Positions 21,490 to 35,188 of a stretch of DNA of 64,000 nt are shown here, in pieces (position 1 is the stretch's first letter; the number at the start of each line of letters is the position of its first letter). Position numbers and translations under genes: made by a program. The notes beneath the pieces are model-generated. The model was given only the letters and a program-made list of their open reading frames with translations, was not told the DNA's origin and did not search any database. Source of the DNA: Lycorma delicatula (taxonomy: Eukaryota > Arthropoda > Insecta > Hemiptera > Fulgoridae); contig NC_134461.1 of the NCBI RefSeq assembly GCF_047948215.1, positions 83,972,103 to 84,036,102 on the forward strand, read 5' to 3'.

Positions 21490-22178
21490 CGTGTGGTGTC
21501 CACATCAGATTTTTTTTTAAATGTCATTTGTAAATTTTAGTAAAGCAGTAAAAATTTCGTATCTAATGATGATCCTCTTCAAAATTAAAAAAAAATTAAA
21601 AATCTACAATTACTAAATCGCGGTGTTTTACGTTGTTGAAAAACATGGAATCATTATGTATTGCATAATGTATTAACATCAGTTGTATAATGTAATGAAT
21701 AATATTAAAATAAAACCGCTTCAAATAAAAGGAAAATACAACTTAGTAGTTTTCCTTATAACAGTTTAATCTCGTAGTGGATAACAAGGATAATCAGGTT
21801 GATGTAAACTTTTAAAATTTAAATGCCTTAATAAGTACTTTCATCATATTAAAACTCAAATTTCTACTACCTTTATAAAAAAGTGAAAAATCCCTACTTT
21901 TTCAGTTTTTCCCGAAATTTAAAACCATCAATTCCCCTTATATTATATAGACGATTTTTAAGTCATTCTGGAAGAATTTATATTTGAGCCAATCCGGTGA
22001 TAATTAAAATACAGACCAACACACCTAAGTTCGTACACATATCTTCCGGGAAATTCCTTTTTTTTGTATTAAGTTGGTATTGATAAATTAATATTACAAA
22101 GATTACGATACCTAAAATTTTCGCTATTTCCCTTTATACCTATGCTACAGCAGTCAGTAGCTGAGAAAGTAAAGATAA
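21490..22178. other. Non-coding stretch before copy B
   Basis: No gene was recognised. This sequence precedes the first base shared with copy A; whether copy A has the same left flank cannot be seen in this window. Confidence 0.5.
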
Positions 22179-22800
22179 TTATAATAGATTTATAATCTTT
22201 ACTTAATCGAATAATCTCTCTATTTGATTCCAGAAATTTATACTCTTCATGAAAATAATAGAGCTAAAGCAACTCATTTAATGGAGTAATTACCTATAAT
22301 TACGCGTTTATTCATTATAATTATAAATAATACACAGGCTTACAAAGAAAAAAAAAACATGGGCTTCGACAGTTTCTGTTATTGTGGTTAAGGAATTTTT
22401 AATTTGTTTTTTTTTTTTGTTTGTTTAATTCGTTACTAGTTTAGACAAAGAGATGTGATATTTATTATTTTACTTTGTAATTGGATTCTACCCATCCCAG
22501 GCTTATGCAACATTGCAATTTACTCTTACAAAAAAATATGTTTATGGTCTTTCACCTGTGCTTTTTAACTTAGTTTTAGATAAAGTCATGAAAACCTTCT
22601 TTTGCCGACGACTAAACAGTCTTTGTAGAATCAGAACAACAAGCATTCAACCAGACTAACCAATTGAAAGAATTAGCTGAAAACACAGGGTTGCTGATGG
22701 TCTACTTTTCAAAGACAGAAATGATGACTGCCAAAAAAAGTAAAAAGTAAAAAGTATGGCAAAATTAAGATCACGGATCATTTTAGGTATCTTGGAGAAA

Positions 22801-22997
22801 GAAAGAACACCGGTGTACTAGATCGTGGATACCGGTGTTCTTTGGTGGTTGGGTTTCAATTAACCACACATCTCAGGAATGGTCGAACTGAGAATGTACA
22901 AGACTACACTTCATTTACACTCATACATATCACCCTCATTCATCCTCTGAAGAATTATCTAAACGGTAGTTACCGGAGGCTAAACAGGAAAAAGAAA
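22801..22997 (+). mobile_element. SINE-B insertion, copy B
   Basis: The target AGGTATCTTGGAGAAA lies at 22785-22800 and 22998-23013. The 5' junction A run is shorter than in copy A. Confidence 0.88.
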
Positions 22998-23188
22998 AGG
23001 TATCTTGGAGAAATAATTTGTAGAAACGGAACCGATAATCTTCTGATTTTGACCAAAAAAACACACATTTGATTGAACGACTAAACGTTTACACAAAAAA
23101 TATTTACAATAACAAGAACCTTTCTATAAGGCATTATAGCACAATTGTAAGACCAGTCATCTTTTACGGCATGAAAATTACAAATACA

Positions 23189-23598
23189 GTGAGGTAATTT
23201 TATCGTGTACACTATAATTTCATTATGGACTATAATACAGAGAGACTCACATTTCATTTGATTCGTAGAATGTAGTTACGCACAACTGGTAATGTCTTAA
23301 CAGCAAATATTAGAAATGTCCATCATTTTCCTGAAGGTTAGTCCGAACCCTTTTCACCATATTTTTTGAGATGAATTCCATTAGTCCTGATGTCCTACGA
23401 AGGGTGTAAAAAAATATTTTTCTAAGGATTCGGACATGCCTTCAGGAAAATAGTGGACATTTCCAACACTTGCTGTAAGACATTACCGGTTGTGCCTAAC
23501 TATATTCCATGAATCAAATCATACGTGAGTATCTCTGTTTTATAGTTCATAATAGAATTATAATTAGTATTATGATGTACACGATGAAATGATCGCAC
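23189..23598. repeat. Long foldback, copy B
   Basis: The inverted arms are the same as at 1013-1421. A few bases differ, for example TTTTTCTAAGGATTCGGAC here against TTTTGCTAAGGGTTCGGAC in A. Confidence 0.85.
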
Positions 23599-25074
23599 TA
23601 TATAACCGGGATAGAAAATTCATTCAAGATAGAAAAAAGGATTTACGGTCAAAGAAGGCTGAAATCATATACGATAAAATTGAAGATCTGGAAGTAACAA
23701 TAAGAAAATGACGACTAATTCTATGAGACAAATGTTCTGAATGAACCAGTCAAGGCTAAACAAACAAATTTTCAATAAACTTGGGAGGCTGTGTTAAACA
23801 GATGAAAGAAGAGCTCAAAAAGTTCAAAATTACAAAAAAAATGTGTAGATCGAAAAGAGTACAGAAAGAAAATTCTTGAGTTAAATGTTCCTGTAGGTAA
23901 AAAGAAAAAAAATTGAGGAAATTGGACTGAAAAAAGAAGAGCTGAACAATCCGAAAAAATGAAGTACTTCTGGAGGAAAAAGAAGGAAACTATATGAAAT
24001 GATATTTGGGTGCTCTTGGCCTATCCGTGGAGAAAAAATGTACATACATAATAAATCTTTTCAGTTATCATTTTTTTGCCTTTGTGTTATGTACTATTTT
24101 GTATCGTAATTTTAAATTTAATTATTATAAAATTAAATTTTAGTAAGCTTTTTTACAAATAAAATACATCCATTATGTATTTGTATCACGATGCTTAACT
24201 TATGTGGGTCAGAACTACTGTATGATTTACCCACACGTGTGCTTCAACCATATAATCATTAAAACGGAATAAACATCAGGTGTTCCTTATATACGCACAA
24301 TATTTTTTACGAGATTAAAACAGTTTTACCGAATTTTATATGTATAATCTAAATTTAACCTCAAAATTAGTAATATAAAATTACATTTTGCGACCTACTT
24401 AAATGTATGCGGGTCAAAAAAAAAACAAAACAATAAAAACGATTACTTACGTAATGACGTTTACTTTAAACTACGCTGTGGTTTAGGGATAAATTAAGGA
24501 ATCCCCAACGTTGTATTACATCTTTGACTATGAGTTTAAAGTTTAATATCTCGCTCCTTAATGACGGATAATAATCGGAATCATTTTATTGTTCATCATA
24601 TTTCATTTAAGTAATGTTAATTATTCATTATTTTTTTTAATTTAAGAAAAGCTTAAGTATCCTTTTTGATTATTTTAGAACACAGTTCGATTTTATATTG
24701 GTGTAGAATGCTTAAAATAAAATATAAAAATAATATTACAATTGTTATTTTTCATTTTCTTATAAATTTGGGTAATTTGGATCAGTTACTTATTTTCTAT
24801 CGTTTTCATTGTAATAGTAATTCAGTCAGTGATTGTTATTTTTTTTAAATTATAAATAAAAATAAACGGTATCTTTATTTTGGCTTTTAAATAATTAAGA
24901 GAACGTTGATAAAGTTGATTAACTTCAAGGATAAATTGATATTTATAAATATAAATGTGATTAAATATTTCGCGCTTTTGTGATTGATGTAATCTTACAG
25001 AAACTATCGCAAAAAATTAATATCTGTTGCCTTATATTACGAGATTAAATCAATAATACAGTTAAAAATTTATA

Positions 25075-25276
25075 TACGATAAAATTGAAGATCTGGAAGT
25101 AACAATAAGAAAATGACGACTAATTCTATGAGGTACATGTTCTGAATGAACCAGTCAAGGCTAAACAAAAAATTTTCAATAAACTTTGGAATTATAAAGG
25201 TCAGGGAGGCTGTCTTAAACAGATGAAAGAAGACCTCAAAAAGTTCAAAATTACAAAAAAAAACAGATGTGTAGAT
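25075..25276 (+). repeat. Second LINE 3' segment, copy B
   Basis: Counterpart of 2919-3121, again nearly identical to the upstream LINE tail (23669-23850). Confidence 0.85.
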
Positions 25277-25317
25277 ACAGCAGTTACTGTAATAGTTACG
25301 AGTATCTTAAAATAAGT

Positions 25318-26170
25318 TGTTATGCTGCAAAAAGGAAATTTTGGTAAAATCAGTTTAAAAAAAGGGGTATGGTTTTGTTTGCACTTTTCGACGTTTCATT
25401 AACCAGGGACCTCAAAATATATATTTTTTCTTATTTTTCTTATTTTTTCTTATTATTTTTTCTTTTTAACCTCCAGGTAGACCTGGAGGTTAAAAAGAAA
25501 CCTGGTTAGGTACCTAACGCTACCGTTAGGTATTACTTCAGAGGATGAGATGAGTGATTTTAGCGTGTGTGAAAAAATGCCATGCCTGACCGGGATTCGA
25601 ACCCGGGACTTCCGGATAAAGGCCGAGACGCTACCACTCGCGCCATGAAGGCCGGCAGAGAAAAAAGTGATGGGTAATGTTTGGACTGGATAAATTGATT
25701 TTGATGAAATTTTGTACGGAGACTCGTGTATATGGGGCAATTTGTTGGCAAACGTTTGAGGCTCAGTATCTCCAGGGGGTGTGGTAGATCACTGTGGCAG
25801 GGGGTCTTTTGGATCACTTTCCTCAAAATTTTGCAAACGTAACACCACCTTATATTAGGCTAAGTACGTGTGAACGCACTTAAATTACCATTTAAGAAAA
25901 AAAAATTGCTTCCAAATTATCTCCTTCCCCAAAACACGTTAATTTATTGCATTTTCTAACCGATTTTTTTTTTGTCTTTCTAAGCACAGTACTAGTACAA
26001 GTGGCCCACAAAAATACTTTGGGAGCAATATTGGAGGTGGGGGAGCCGATTAAAGTTTACAAATATATATTTTTTGAATATTTTTAACTTTTTTATGTAT
26101 CCTTATTTTTCTGCTATATAAGAATAAATAACAAATACCAGAAAATTATAACAACTTTGTTATAATTTAA
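25318..26170 (+). repeat. Repeat D, copy B, with SINE-A inside
   Basis: Counterpart of 3163-4040. The T-rich run before the SINE is shorter, and an ATTTTTAAC insertion follows the TTTTTTGAAT near 26080. Confidence 0.75.
25459..25658 (-). mobile_element. SINE-A with inverted 3' end, copy B
   Basis: It has the same 19-bp perfect inverted arms (25459-25477 and 25482-25500), so the foldback predates the separation of the copies. Confidence 0.85.
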
Positions 26171-26580
26171 AAAATATATTTGGCAATTTTTAAACATTCC
26201 TGATTAAAATTAAATTGAAAATAGCCGATAACTGGAAAACCATTGCTTGAAAAGAAGATCCAAATTGAACGAGGACTAATGAAACAGTAGTACTTCTTTC
26301 GTAATAATTATTATTTGATAATTTATATATATTTTTTTTTTTTGTTTTTATATGGGTGTCAAGTCGAACTTATTTTAAAAATAATGAAAACCGGTATATT
26401 TCTTTAAGTTTTCATTAAAATTTTTGAAAAAAAAACTAGTGATTTTATGAAATTGTTTACGTTAATGAAAAAATGATTATAGATAAGAAAAATTTTTATT
26501 TATCAGAATCCAGTCGCTAGATAGTGTTCTTTATACCGTTTTTCATCGTAATATTATTATTATTATATAATAATCAAGAA

Positions 26581-27480
26581 TATTCAGTAGCTAGCCGGTC
26601 AGGGGGGGGCTCCACCCCGCTAGATGGCTATCTGGATGCTCGCTTTGTTCGTTACCCTCATGGTTGTGAGAATAATACTGATAACAATTGAAGCCTGAAA
26701 AGCATTCTTGCCTCCCAGCGATTCCTTCGTTCTTGACGTAGAAGCTCTGATACGCTCCTGCTATAGACAAACATATTATTTTTGGTTCCCCTTTCCATTT
26801 CCGAGCATAACAATACGATACACTTCTACCATGGCGCCAGTATGTCCACGATTTTAATCTGAACATTATATCTAAAGGCTCTTTTATCCTTATGTGACCA
26901 GCTCTACAATGACATCAGTATGAACTAGTAAGGAATTTAATTGCAACTTGCGTTTCAAATTTATTGCAGCTCGAATCTGGGCGTAGCGCTCTCGATCAAC
27001 AGCTAATCGAGAATCACGCAGCTTATTCAGCTATTTCACAGGACCGAATTTTTTCATTTTTTTACCACACTGAATAATAAGAAAATTTGAATCCTCTTTC
27101 TTGAAGGCTTGTTTTTTACTTTTTACAATCCAATATCGAGAGCCAAAATAAACAATCGAAACCCATAAAAGTTCGCTAAATATGCTAATAATTTAAGCTA
27201 ATTACGGTAATAATAATAATTTTAAAATAATCATATAATAAAATATTTAAAAGTATATAGATCTAAACTCAGAAATCTTTTTCTTTTACCGTGGTAACAG
27301 AAATATAATGAAATAAAAGGATATATATATATTTTGTTAATGAATATCTTTAATCTTAACCCTCATTAAGAAAATCGTAATAATTCTAATAGGAGATATT
27401 GAACAAGACTGTTAAGGTATAAATCTGCAAATTAAAATCTGTCCAGTAGTTTTTGCGTGATGCGCGTACAGGAGTGACAC
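26581..27480 (+). repeat. Repeat F, copy B
   Basis: Counterpart of 4450-5354. A G run is expanded (AGGGGGGGGCTCC), and the stretch GACCCACGGTAGCTC of copy A is shortened to GACCAGCTC here. Confidence 0.65.
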
Positions 27481-27574
27481 TAGTTATAATTTTATTAAAA
27501 ATGTATTTAAAAATAATAAATGAAATGACTCTTTTTTTAGTTCTTTTTTTAAGTATTAATTTCGAATTGTTTTT

Positions 27575-28221
27575 ACTTTCTTGTACGAAGTAAAGGAAGC
27601 ATGTGATCGCAAAAAAATTCGGTTTTCAGATTTCAAAGGAAATATCCATTTTGACCAACCCTGAGTCCATTTTGACTAGTTTTGGCGTGACGTCTGTATA
27701 ACTGAGAAACGACTAGCAGTAGGATATTGAAATTTTGGATTTAGGACTGTTGTACTATCTAGTTGTGCACCTCCCCTTTTGATTGCATTCGACTTCACCA
27801 TATACTCCGAAAAAGCCGAAAGTCCCCCAAACAAATTGGATTTTGGACCTTCTCTTAACTGCTGTAGTAAGCCCTCATTGAGAGCTTTTCAATGAAATAT
27901 CATAAGTGATACTTATTTTCATTGGTTCCAGAGTTATAACTAAATAAAATTTTAATTACTGAAATATTTGGATTTTACAAGGAGAAGGCACATCGGTTCG
28001 AATCAGACTTCATCTCCTTTTTTTTTATTTAAATATATTGATTTATTAATTATTAACCTCAGATTGTAAAAAAAATTACAATAAATAATAAAAAAATAAA
28101 ACAAAAAGTAAAATAAAATAGTTATAATAAGTTAAATAAAATAAAGATAATGAAACAAAATTTTATGTACTTTTCATTTTAAAAAATGTGTGTATGTAAT
28201 TTAATATGCGTACAATGAAGT
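27575..28221 (+). mobile_element. TIR-1 element, copy B
   Basis: Counterpart of 5449-6095, same length of 647 bp and the same terminal sequences. Confidence 0.75.
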
Positions 28222-28989
28222 GGAGTCACACATCAAGTGGATGTCTACATCAGATTTTTTTTAAACAACTTCCAACGTTTCACTTCAAATATATAATTAC
28301 TTTACAGTTTATTTTTTTATCTACCTTTACATGTTAACTTCCATATGTACGCTATATTTATTTAATAAATTACCAAATCCAATTTATTTTAATTATTTTC
28401 TTAGTATTTTATGATAATTTTTAATAATTATATATATATTTTACTTTACATTCAATCACCTTCAAACATTCAAACTTTCCTTACATTCAATTAGTACAGA
28501 AAAGTAAGTTCAGTTAAATGGACACCTCTTTAATAAATATTATAAATTATTCAGGTATATAAATTATTTTTATTTAATTTTAATTCGAATTTTTTATTTT
28601 TAATGTGATTTTATGCCTTGACGTCATATTTTTACATCTATGTAAAAATTTTTACATTTTAAGTTTAATTTGTAATGTTAATTTTAATTTATTTTTAAAT
28701 TTTGTTTTAATTTTTAATTTAACTGAATAAAAGTGTAAAATAAAAAGATTAAAGGTTTTAAATTTTAAAACAAAACAAATAAATGCATGATATGTTATTA
28801 TATTTAACGAAGTTTTTAATGTAATTTGAGACGAATATATAATGCAGCTGATGAGCGAGAAAATCGCTAAAGCGCTCCTGCATATATAGTGGAATAAGGT
28901 AAATCATCCTACTTTGTTTATTCCTTTCTTTGGTTGATTTAATAAAACAAATATAATAAATATATTTATACATAGTACAGATAGGAGTA

Positions 28990-29969
28990 CGAGGTGCGAC
29001 AATAAAGTAATGAGACTGATGTGAAAAAAAATGTTGTTTACCGTTTTAGTCATGTTTAGTGTTTTCTCCTTCAAAGTAGTTCCACTCTGATTGCACACAT
29101 TTATTCCAGCGCTTCTGCCATTGATGGTAACATTTCTGGAACTCATCTTCTGTAATATCCTCCAAGACCCTCGTCACAGCTTTATCGGGATGGCGCATTA
29201 TCGTGATGCAGAATCCAATTATCAGCAATGTTGGCACGGACACGAAGAACTAGTTCACGAAGTCTTTCTAAAATTTCTTTGTATTGGTTAACTGTTTGTC
29301 CAGGAGGCACCCACTCTTTATGAACAATTCCCTTGGAATCGAAGAAGCACACAAGCATGCATTTCACTTTTGACTTTGACATGCGAGCTTTTTTTGGTCC
29401 GGGTGATCCCTTTGAGCACCATTGCGAACTTTGGCGTTTTGTCTCTGGATCGTATTGAAAAAACCAACCTTCATCACTAGCGATAGATAACATGGCTTAA
29501 CAAATCTGGATTGATTTCCGTTTGCTCTAACAGATCGGCTGCCACATTTTTCCGTGTTTCTCGCTGTTGTTGTGTGAGATTTTTGGGGACCATTTTTGCA
29601 CAAATCTTTCTCATACCAAGATCTTCAGTTAATATTAGACGAACCGTTTGAGCTCTTGACATAACCTCCTCTCTAAAAGCTTTCTGAAGCTTACCATAAG
29701 TTATCGTCGCGTTTTCACCCAATTTAACGCAAAAAGAAATGGCATACCGTTGCGCAATATTTTGCGGTTTCATTTCTGTGACGAGAGACACAAACACGTG
29801 TTCACTTATTACTGCACAACTCACGACTGAGAAGTTGCGTCAATGTGTCGCTTGGACTAGAAGTAGCTTATAGACCAAGGTCAAATATGGTGTGCCTAAG
29901 CAAGCTGCAGGGTTGCCACATCTTGCAAAGAAAAATCAGTCTCATTACTTTATTTATTGTCGCACCTCG
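28990..29969 (-). mobile_element. Mariner transposon, copy B (980 bp, deleted)
   Basis: It has the same TIRs and TA flanks (28988-28989 and 29970-29971) as copy A. About 154 bp corresponding to 7058-7211 of copy A are replaced by three bases (CAGCTTT ATC GGGATGG), near 29180-29190. Confidence 0.95.
29046..29824 (-). pseudogene. Mariner transposase pseudogene, copy B
   Basis: The N-terminus is continuous here: MSRAQTVRLILTEDLGMRK reads through where copy A has a one-base loss. Copy B instead carries a 4-base GATA insertion near 29485 just before SDEGWFFQYD. It also lacks the region with the third catalytic Asp, jumping from HHDNAP to KAVTRVLEDITEDEF. It shares with copy A the missing segment between EEVMSRAQ and VRLILTEDL. 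Different later lesions on the two copies show that the transposase was already unneeded. Confidence 0.93.
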
Positions 29970-30673
29970 TATGATTCTTAAAAGAATTGATTTTTCATTT
30001 ACACACACACATATATATATATATACCTATATGTGTAGTTTTTTTAAACTTCCCTAGGAAGGGAAACCCCCAAAAAAATTTAAATGGAAAGAATAGGGTT
30101 ATGACAAATCATTTAAAAGGACATAGAAACAAAACGGCAGTCATTTAATTTTTTCTTAAAAACTATTTTCAAAAGTGTTACCGTACATCTTTAATGTAAT
30201 GATCCCATACAAAAAAAGTTCATTTTAAAATAAGGTAATTTGTAAATGTTATTTTTTGTTAGTGTTCACTGTTGAACAGTTATTTAAAATTTACTGTAGA
30301 CAACTTTTGAAAACCACTGTGAAAACATTAAATAACCACTATTTTGGTTAGGTTTGTCGTAAGGAAAAGATTTTATTTACATCGAAATTTTTATTTTTTA
30401 ATGCCTTTTAAAACTAGTCTAATACCCCTTTTCATTTAATATTATTGAGTAGCCATCATGAGATCCCTGGTGAGTGATTTAAGTTCGGTGGTCTTGTACC
30501 GGAAAAAAAATAGACCGTATCCAGGTTTCAAAAGGTCTTCTGCTAATTTTATTTTTAACTGTTGAAAGAATATTTAAAAGGTTGGGTACTCTTTCAGAAT
30601 TTCTAGCCCAAAATTTCTTCTTTTTTTTCTAACGATATATTTCGAATCGTACGTGTATCAAAATTACTTTTTT

Positions 30674-30951
30674 CCTGTTTAGACTCCGAGAATTACCGTT
30701 CAGGTATTACTTCAGAAGATGAATGAGGATGAATATGTATGAGTGAGTGTAAGTGAAGTGTAGTCTTGTACAGTCTCAGTACCACCATCCCTTAGATGTT
30801 TGGTTAATTAAAATCCAACCAAGAAAGAACACCGGTATTCACGATCTAGTTTTCAAATCCGTCTAAAAGTAACTGCCTTTAGTAGGACTAGGAACTTCGA
30901 AATCAGCTGATTTGGGAAGACGTGTTCATCACTAGACCAACCCGGTGGGTG
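30674..30951 (-). mobile_element. SINE-B near full length, copy B
   Basis: Counterpart of 8698-8975 with a few substitutions. Confidence 0.82.
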
Positions 30952-31008
30952 AATATCAAAATAACCTTATCAAACATAATCTACGCTCGCTTCGCTCGTT
31001 AATCTCAT

Positions 31009-31204
31009 CTTTTCTTTTCTGTTTAGCCTCCGGACCACCGCAAAATATAATTTAAGAGGATGATATGTATGAAAGTAAATGAAGTGTAGTCTTGTACAGT
31101 CTCAGGTCAACTATTCCTGAGATGTGTGATTAATTGAAACCCAACCGCAAAAGAACACCGCTATACAAGTTCTAGAATTCAAATCCGTATAAAAGTAACT
31201 AACC
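31009..31204 (-). mobile_element. SINE-B head-truncated, copy B
   Basis: Counterpart of 9032-9228. Confidence 0.8.
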
Positions 31205-31965
31205 TCGTCTAATTAACGTTAAATATTCAAATTATATACTACAACAATGATGCGATCTTTAATGATGGCTAATAGAGTTTGTTGATTTTTATTTATGTGA
31301 ATTTCTATTTTGTCACTGATATAAGAATGAGGAAAATAGGATATAGGATAGGAAAATTCAGTTTGATATTTTTAGTTAGTTTTATCCTGCAGTATAATAA
31401 TAATTATCGTATAATAAGATAAGTATTGTATTGTGTTTATAAAAGTTATTGTAATTTTGATTATTGTAAATGTTATATTTAAAGATATATTATATAAATT
31501 TTTAATTGTATTCGTGTTTCTCCAAGATAATTTTATCTAATGATTAAAATATGTGCATTTTTAATGAATTATGATATTACACAATATTACAAGTATACAT
31601 CGTAAAAAAAAAAAATAGAACAATTTTGGGGGGAAATTCCAAAAGAGTGCAAAAGGTTACAACATCAATCATTATATATAATATTAATTGATTTTCCCAT
31701 CTATAATATTTTTAAGAAACCGTATAAAATATATTACTTAAAAGCCTAATTAAAAAAAAAAAAAAAATCCTGTAGTTCTACGAAGGAAGACCGACTTTTC
31801 GTTATTTTATTTTGTGTAATTATTTACGCAAGAAATATACAAAACATTAAATTAAATGAGAAAACGAAAAGATTTAATTTTTTTTTATTTGATAATAAAA
31901 TATATATTTTTGTTTATAAGAAAATTAAATTGTACAACCGTAATTTGATGAAATAAAAATAACGA

Positions 31966-32230
31966 GTTGACCCTACACACAAGCATCAAGTTTAAATTCT
32001 GTTCAGTGTGACTCACTGAGTAAGCGCGTATGAAAAATATACTAGTCAACATAACCTCAATTTGAAGTTATCTTGTCAGTTGACCTTAAATTGAGCGTAA
32101 CTAAAGAACGACTTGACCAATCATCATAAAAATTTCACACGTGCAACTTCAGATACACTACTACAGCATATCTAAATTTCAATGAAATTGATTTAGTAAG
32201 TTTTTGAGCCATAATTTTTATACATAGGCC
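31966..32230 (+). repeat. Repeat C, copy B
   Basis: Counterpart of 9992-10256. Confidence 0.7.
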
Positions 32231-32879
32231 AGAAAGTAATACAGTACTTTTCGATGAAAAGTCAGTAAAAAATAATTATAAAATTTGGAATGTAATTTGT
32301 CAAACATTAATTTGTATTAAAAAAAAATTGATTTCGGCATTGTTTAAAAATGTTACTAATTTTTATTTTAACTATATTATTATATTCATTTTTGCACAAT
32401 TAGGTAATTTTATTAGTTTTAGTTTTATCTGCATTTTTTTAATTATGTTATTTTGTATGTGTTTTTATTATTTTTTTAAAAATTATTAACTTGTTAAAGT
32501 TGTTTATTTTATTGAATGAATTTCTTTTTTTATTTTATCTATCTCTTTTATTGTTTTTGGAACAATTATACTTTTTGTTCTTGTTTATCTATTGTGTGTA
32601 ATAATTTTACTGTCAATATTTATCTTTTTTTTATCACATCCTGATATTCTTTTTTAAATTGTGTTTTTCTAATTCATTATCTTGCCGATTTAATTTTATG
32701 TTAACTTTATTGTATTGTTTTTTTTTACTTTTTTTTTATTAAAGATTAGTTTACAAAAAAAATCATATAATCTTTTTATTGCTGCCGTTTCAATTAGTCT
32801 ATTTTTTTTTTAATTTTAATTTGTGTTTATTAATATTTTTCGTTATAATATTTAGAAAATCTGATTTGGACATCACATG

Positions 32880-33532
32880 ACTTCCTTGTATGCCTATTAA
32901 ATTACATACACACATTTTTTTAAAAACGAAAAGTACATAAAATTTTATTTTATTAAAACTTCTGATTTTATTAATTGTTATTATTGAATTATTATTTCTT
33001 GTAAAACTTTTTTTACAATCAGGGGTTAATAATTATTAATAAATGAATATATTTAAATTTAAAAAAAAAGTTAAAAAAAGGAGATGAAGCTGGATTGAAC
33101 CGATATTCCTTCCCCTTGTAAGAACCAAATATTTCATTAATTAAAAATTTGATATGGCTATAACTCTGGAAGTAATGAAAATAAATACTACTTATCGTTT
33201 AAAAGCTTATCGTTCAGGGTTTACTACTGCAGTTAAGAAAAAGTCCAAGATCCAATTTTCTGGGGATTTTGGGCTTTTTTGTATATTTCTGGTCCAGTCG
33301 ATTGCAATCAAAAGGGGTGGTGCACAACTCGATGTTACAATAGTCCTAAATCCAAACGTTCAACATCCTACGGTTAACCGTTTTTTATTTATTCGAGATA
33401 CATACGTACGTATATACAGATGTCACACCGAAACTTGTCAAAATGGATTCAGGGATGGCCAAAATCGATATTTCAGTTAAAAAATCTGAAGACCGAAATT
33501 TTTTGCCATCACAATACTTCGTACAAGGAAGT
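32880..33532 (-). mobile_element. TIR-1 element inverted, copy B
   Basis: Counterpart of 10903-11554. A 108-codon open frame (33154-33480) exists here because one stop present in copy A is changed. It is not conserved and not treated as a gene. Confidence 0.78.
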
Positions 33533-33667
33533 AAAAAAGCAGATACGATTTCATACACTTTTCGATGATTACCTAATTTTATAGGTAGCAATAATTTAGA
33601 TAGAGCTATAGCGCCAGAAGGGAAAGTATTGCATAAACTGCATGTGCCCAATTTAGGCATATGAAAT

Positions 33668-34025
33668 TTTCATCGGATCTAGACGTCTTCCCGCCTAAGG
33701 AATCCAAAAAATCGGATGGAAATTTTCTGAACGTTAAAGTTCGTATGTACGTGTGTGTTCGGTGTTGGCCTCTAAATCAACTTATATCTCCAAAACTACT
33801 TGACTGATTTTGACCAAATTTGGTCAGATTATGTCTATATATGGGGCATTGATACCATTAAATTTTCAACTTATAAGATCAAGCGGTTGAGGTGTAGAGC
33901 AAGTTCACCCTCAGTATCTCGGGATTTCGGCTAATTAAGTTCATATTTTTCTTAGGCACATTTGTTAACAATTAAAAAATAATAGTATTTTGAAAAGTCG
34001 CACCCCACCCCAAAAAAATGCTGTA
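33668..34025 (+). repeat. Repeat M, copy B
   Basis: Counterpart of 11690-12050. Confidence 0.45.
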
Positions 34026-34140
34026 TGTAAACTTTGAAGCTTTGTTGTGATCGCTATGATGGTATTTTTTTTCATTGTGGTTTCTTCTATTGTCATCTAA
34101 TTAGCGCATATAAATTATTAATCTAGTAAATTTTATTTCC

Positions 34141-34290
34141 TTTTTTAACCTCCGAGTCCACCGATAGGTATTACTTCAGGGATTAGGTGAATGACTTGTA
34201 GCGTATGTGAAAATGCCATGCCTGACTGGGATTCGAACCCGGGACCTCCGAATGAAAGGCCGAGACGCTATCACTCGCGCCACTGAGGCC
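34141..34290 (-). mobile_element. SINE-A full length, copy B
   Basis: Counterpart of 12163-12312. Box B here is GGGTTCGAATCCCAGTCAGG on the minus strand, closer to the family consensus. Confidence 0.85.
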
Positions 34291-34528
34291 ATCAATCTTT
34301 CCTACGGCTTTATACAATTAATAAAAAACTAATATGTTTGAAGTCGGTTGCATAAATCGATGCAGATGTTCAAAGTTCTAAAAGCGTCAACTAACCAAAC
34401 TGTCCAAATACAATACCAGCCTCTTGCGGTAGTTTGTTACAAATAAATAACAATAGTAAAAAAAATTTTTTTAAAATTAAATTAAGCTTGAAACTTGTGC
34501 GTGGGATATTGAAATGTGGACTATTTTT

Positions 34529-34610
34529 AGAGTATAAAAAATTCCTGTCCGGGATTCCGGGACCTCCGGATGAAAGGCTGAGACGCTACCGCTCTACCAC
34601 GGAGATCGAC
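34529..34610 (-). mobile_element. SINE-A head, copy B, box B deleted
   Basis: GGGATTCCGGGACC replaces GGGATTCGAATCCGGGACC of copy A, a 5-base loss that removes the core of box B. Confidence 0.75.
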
Positions 34611-35147
34611 TGAATTATATTTGTTTCGTTCATCACTCAAAATATATTACACATTCATTTTTTTCTTGATTTATTGATACTTTTTTCCGTATACGAGCCT
34701 TATTTAGAATCTTTATTTTTTCTATTTGAAATTAATGAAATTATTTCTATATTTGCACACCTCTTATAAATAAATAATTACTGTAATTATTGTTATTTAA
34801 TATCATAACCTTTTTAACCTAGTATGATTACTTATCATTTATATGAAAAATTACATTTTTTTAACCAATACACGGAACGCTGTTTAAATATTTATTATAC
34901 GAAGTGCTAATTTATTAATGAATTATGTTTTATAGACGTAAAAGTTAATTTAAGTATATTGTGGAAATACGTTCCGAGATTTTTCTAAATTTTGAATAAC
35001 AGTGAAACATCGTGAAAATGATTCTAATTTAATTGAATTGTGCATTACTTTTTTTTTAAATTCTCATTTATATTTGGAGTCGATAGGATAAATTATTTTT
35101 ACATTTTTTCAACGACCAGTAAAAATTTATCAATAACTTTTTAATTA

Positions 35148-35188
35148 GGGTTCGAATCCCGGTCAGGCACGGTATTTTACGTACGCTA
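35148..35188 (+). mobile_element. SINE-A fragment, copy B
   Basis: Counterpart of 13169-13212. Confidence 0.6.

Larger units (their letters stand above)
22528..24010 (+). pseudogene. LINE reverse-transcriptase relic, copy B
   Basis: It has the same three-piece structure as 350-1860. Copy B has lost about 20 bp near 23781 within the NKLWNYKGQGG region, and it reads LILTKK where copy A reads LILNKK. Both copies carry the same stops, so the gene was dead before duplication or haplotype divergence. Confidence 0.72.
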
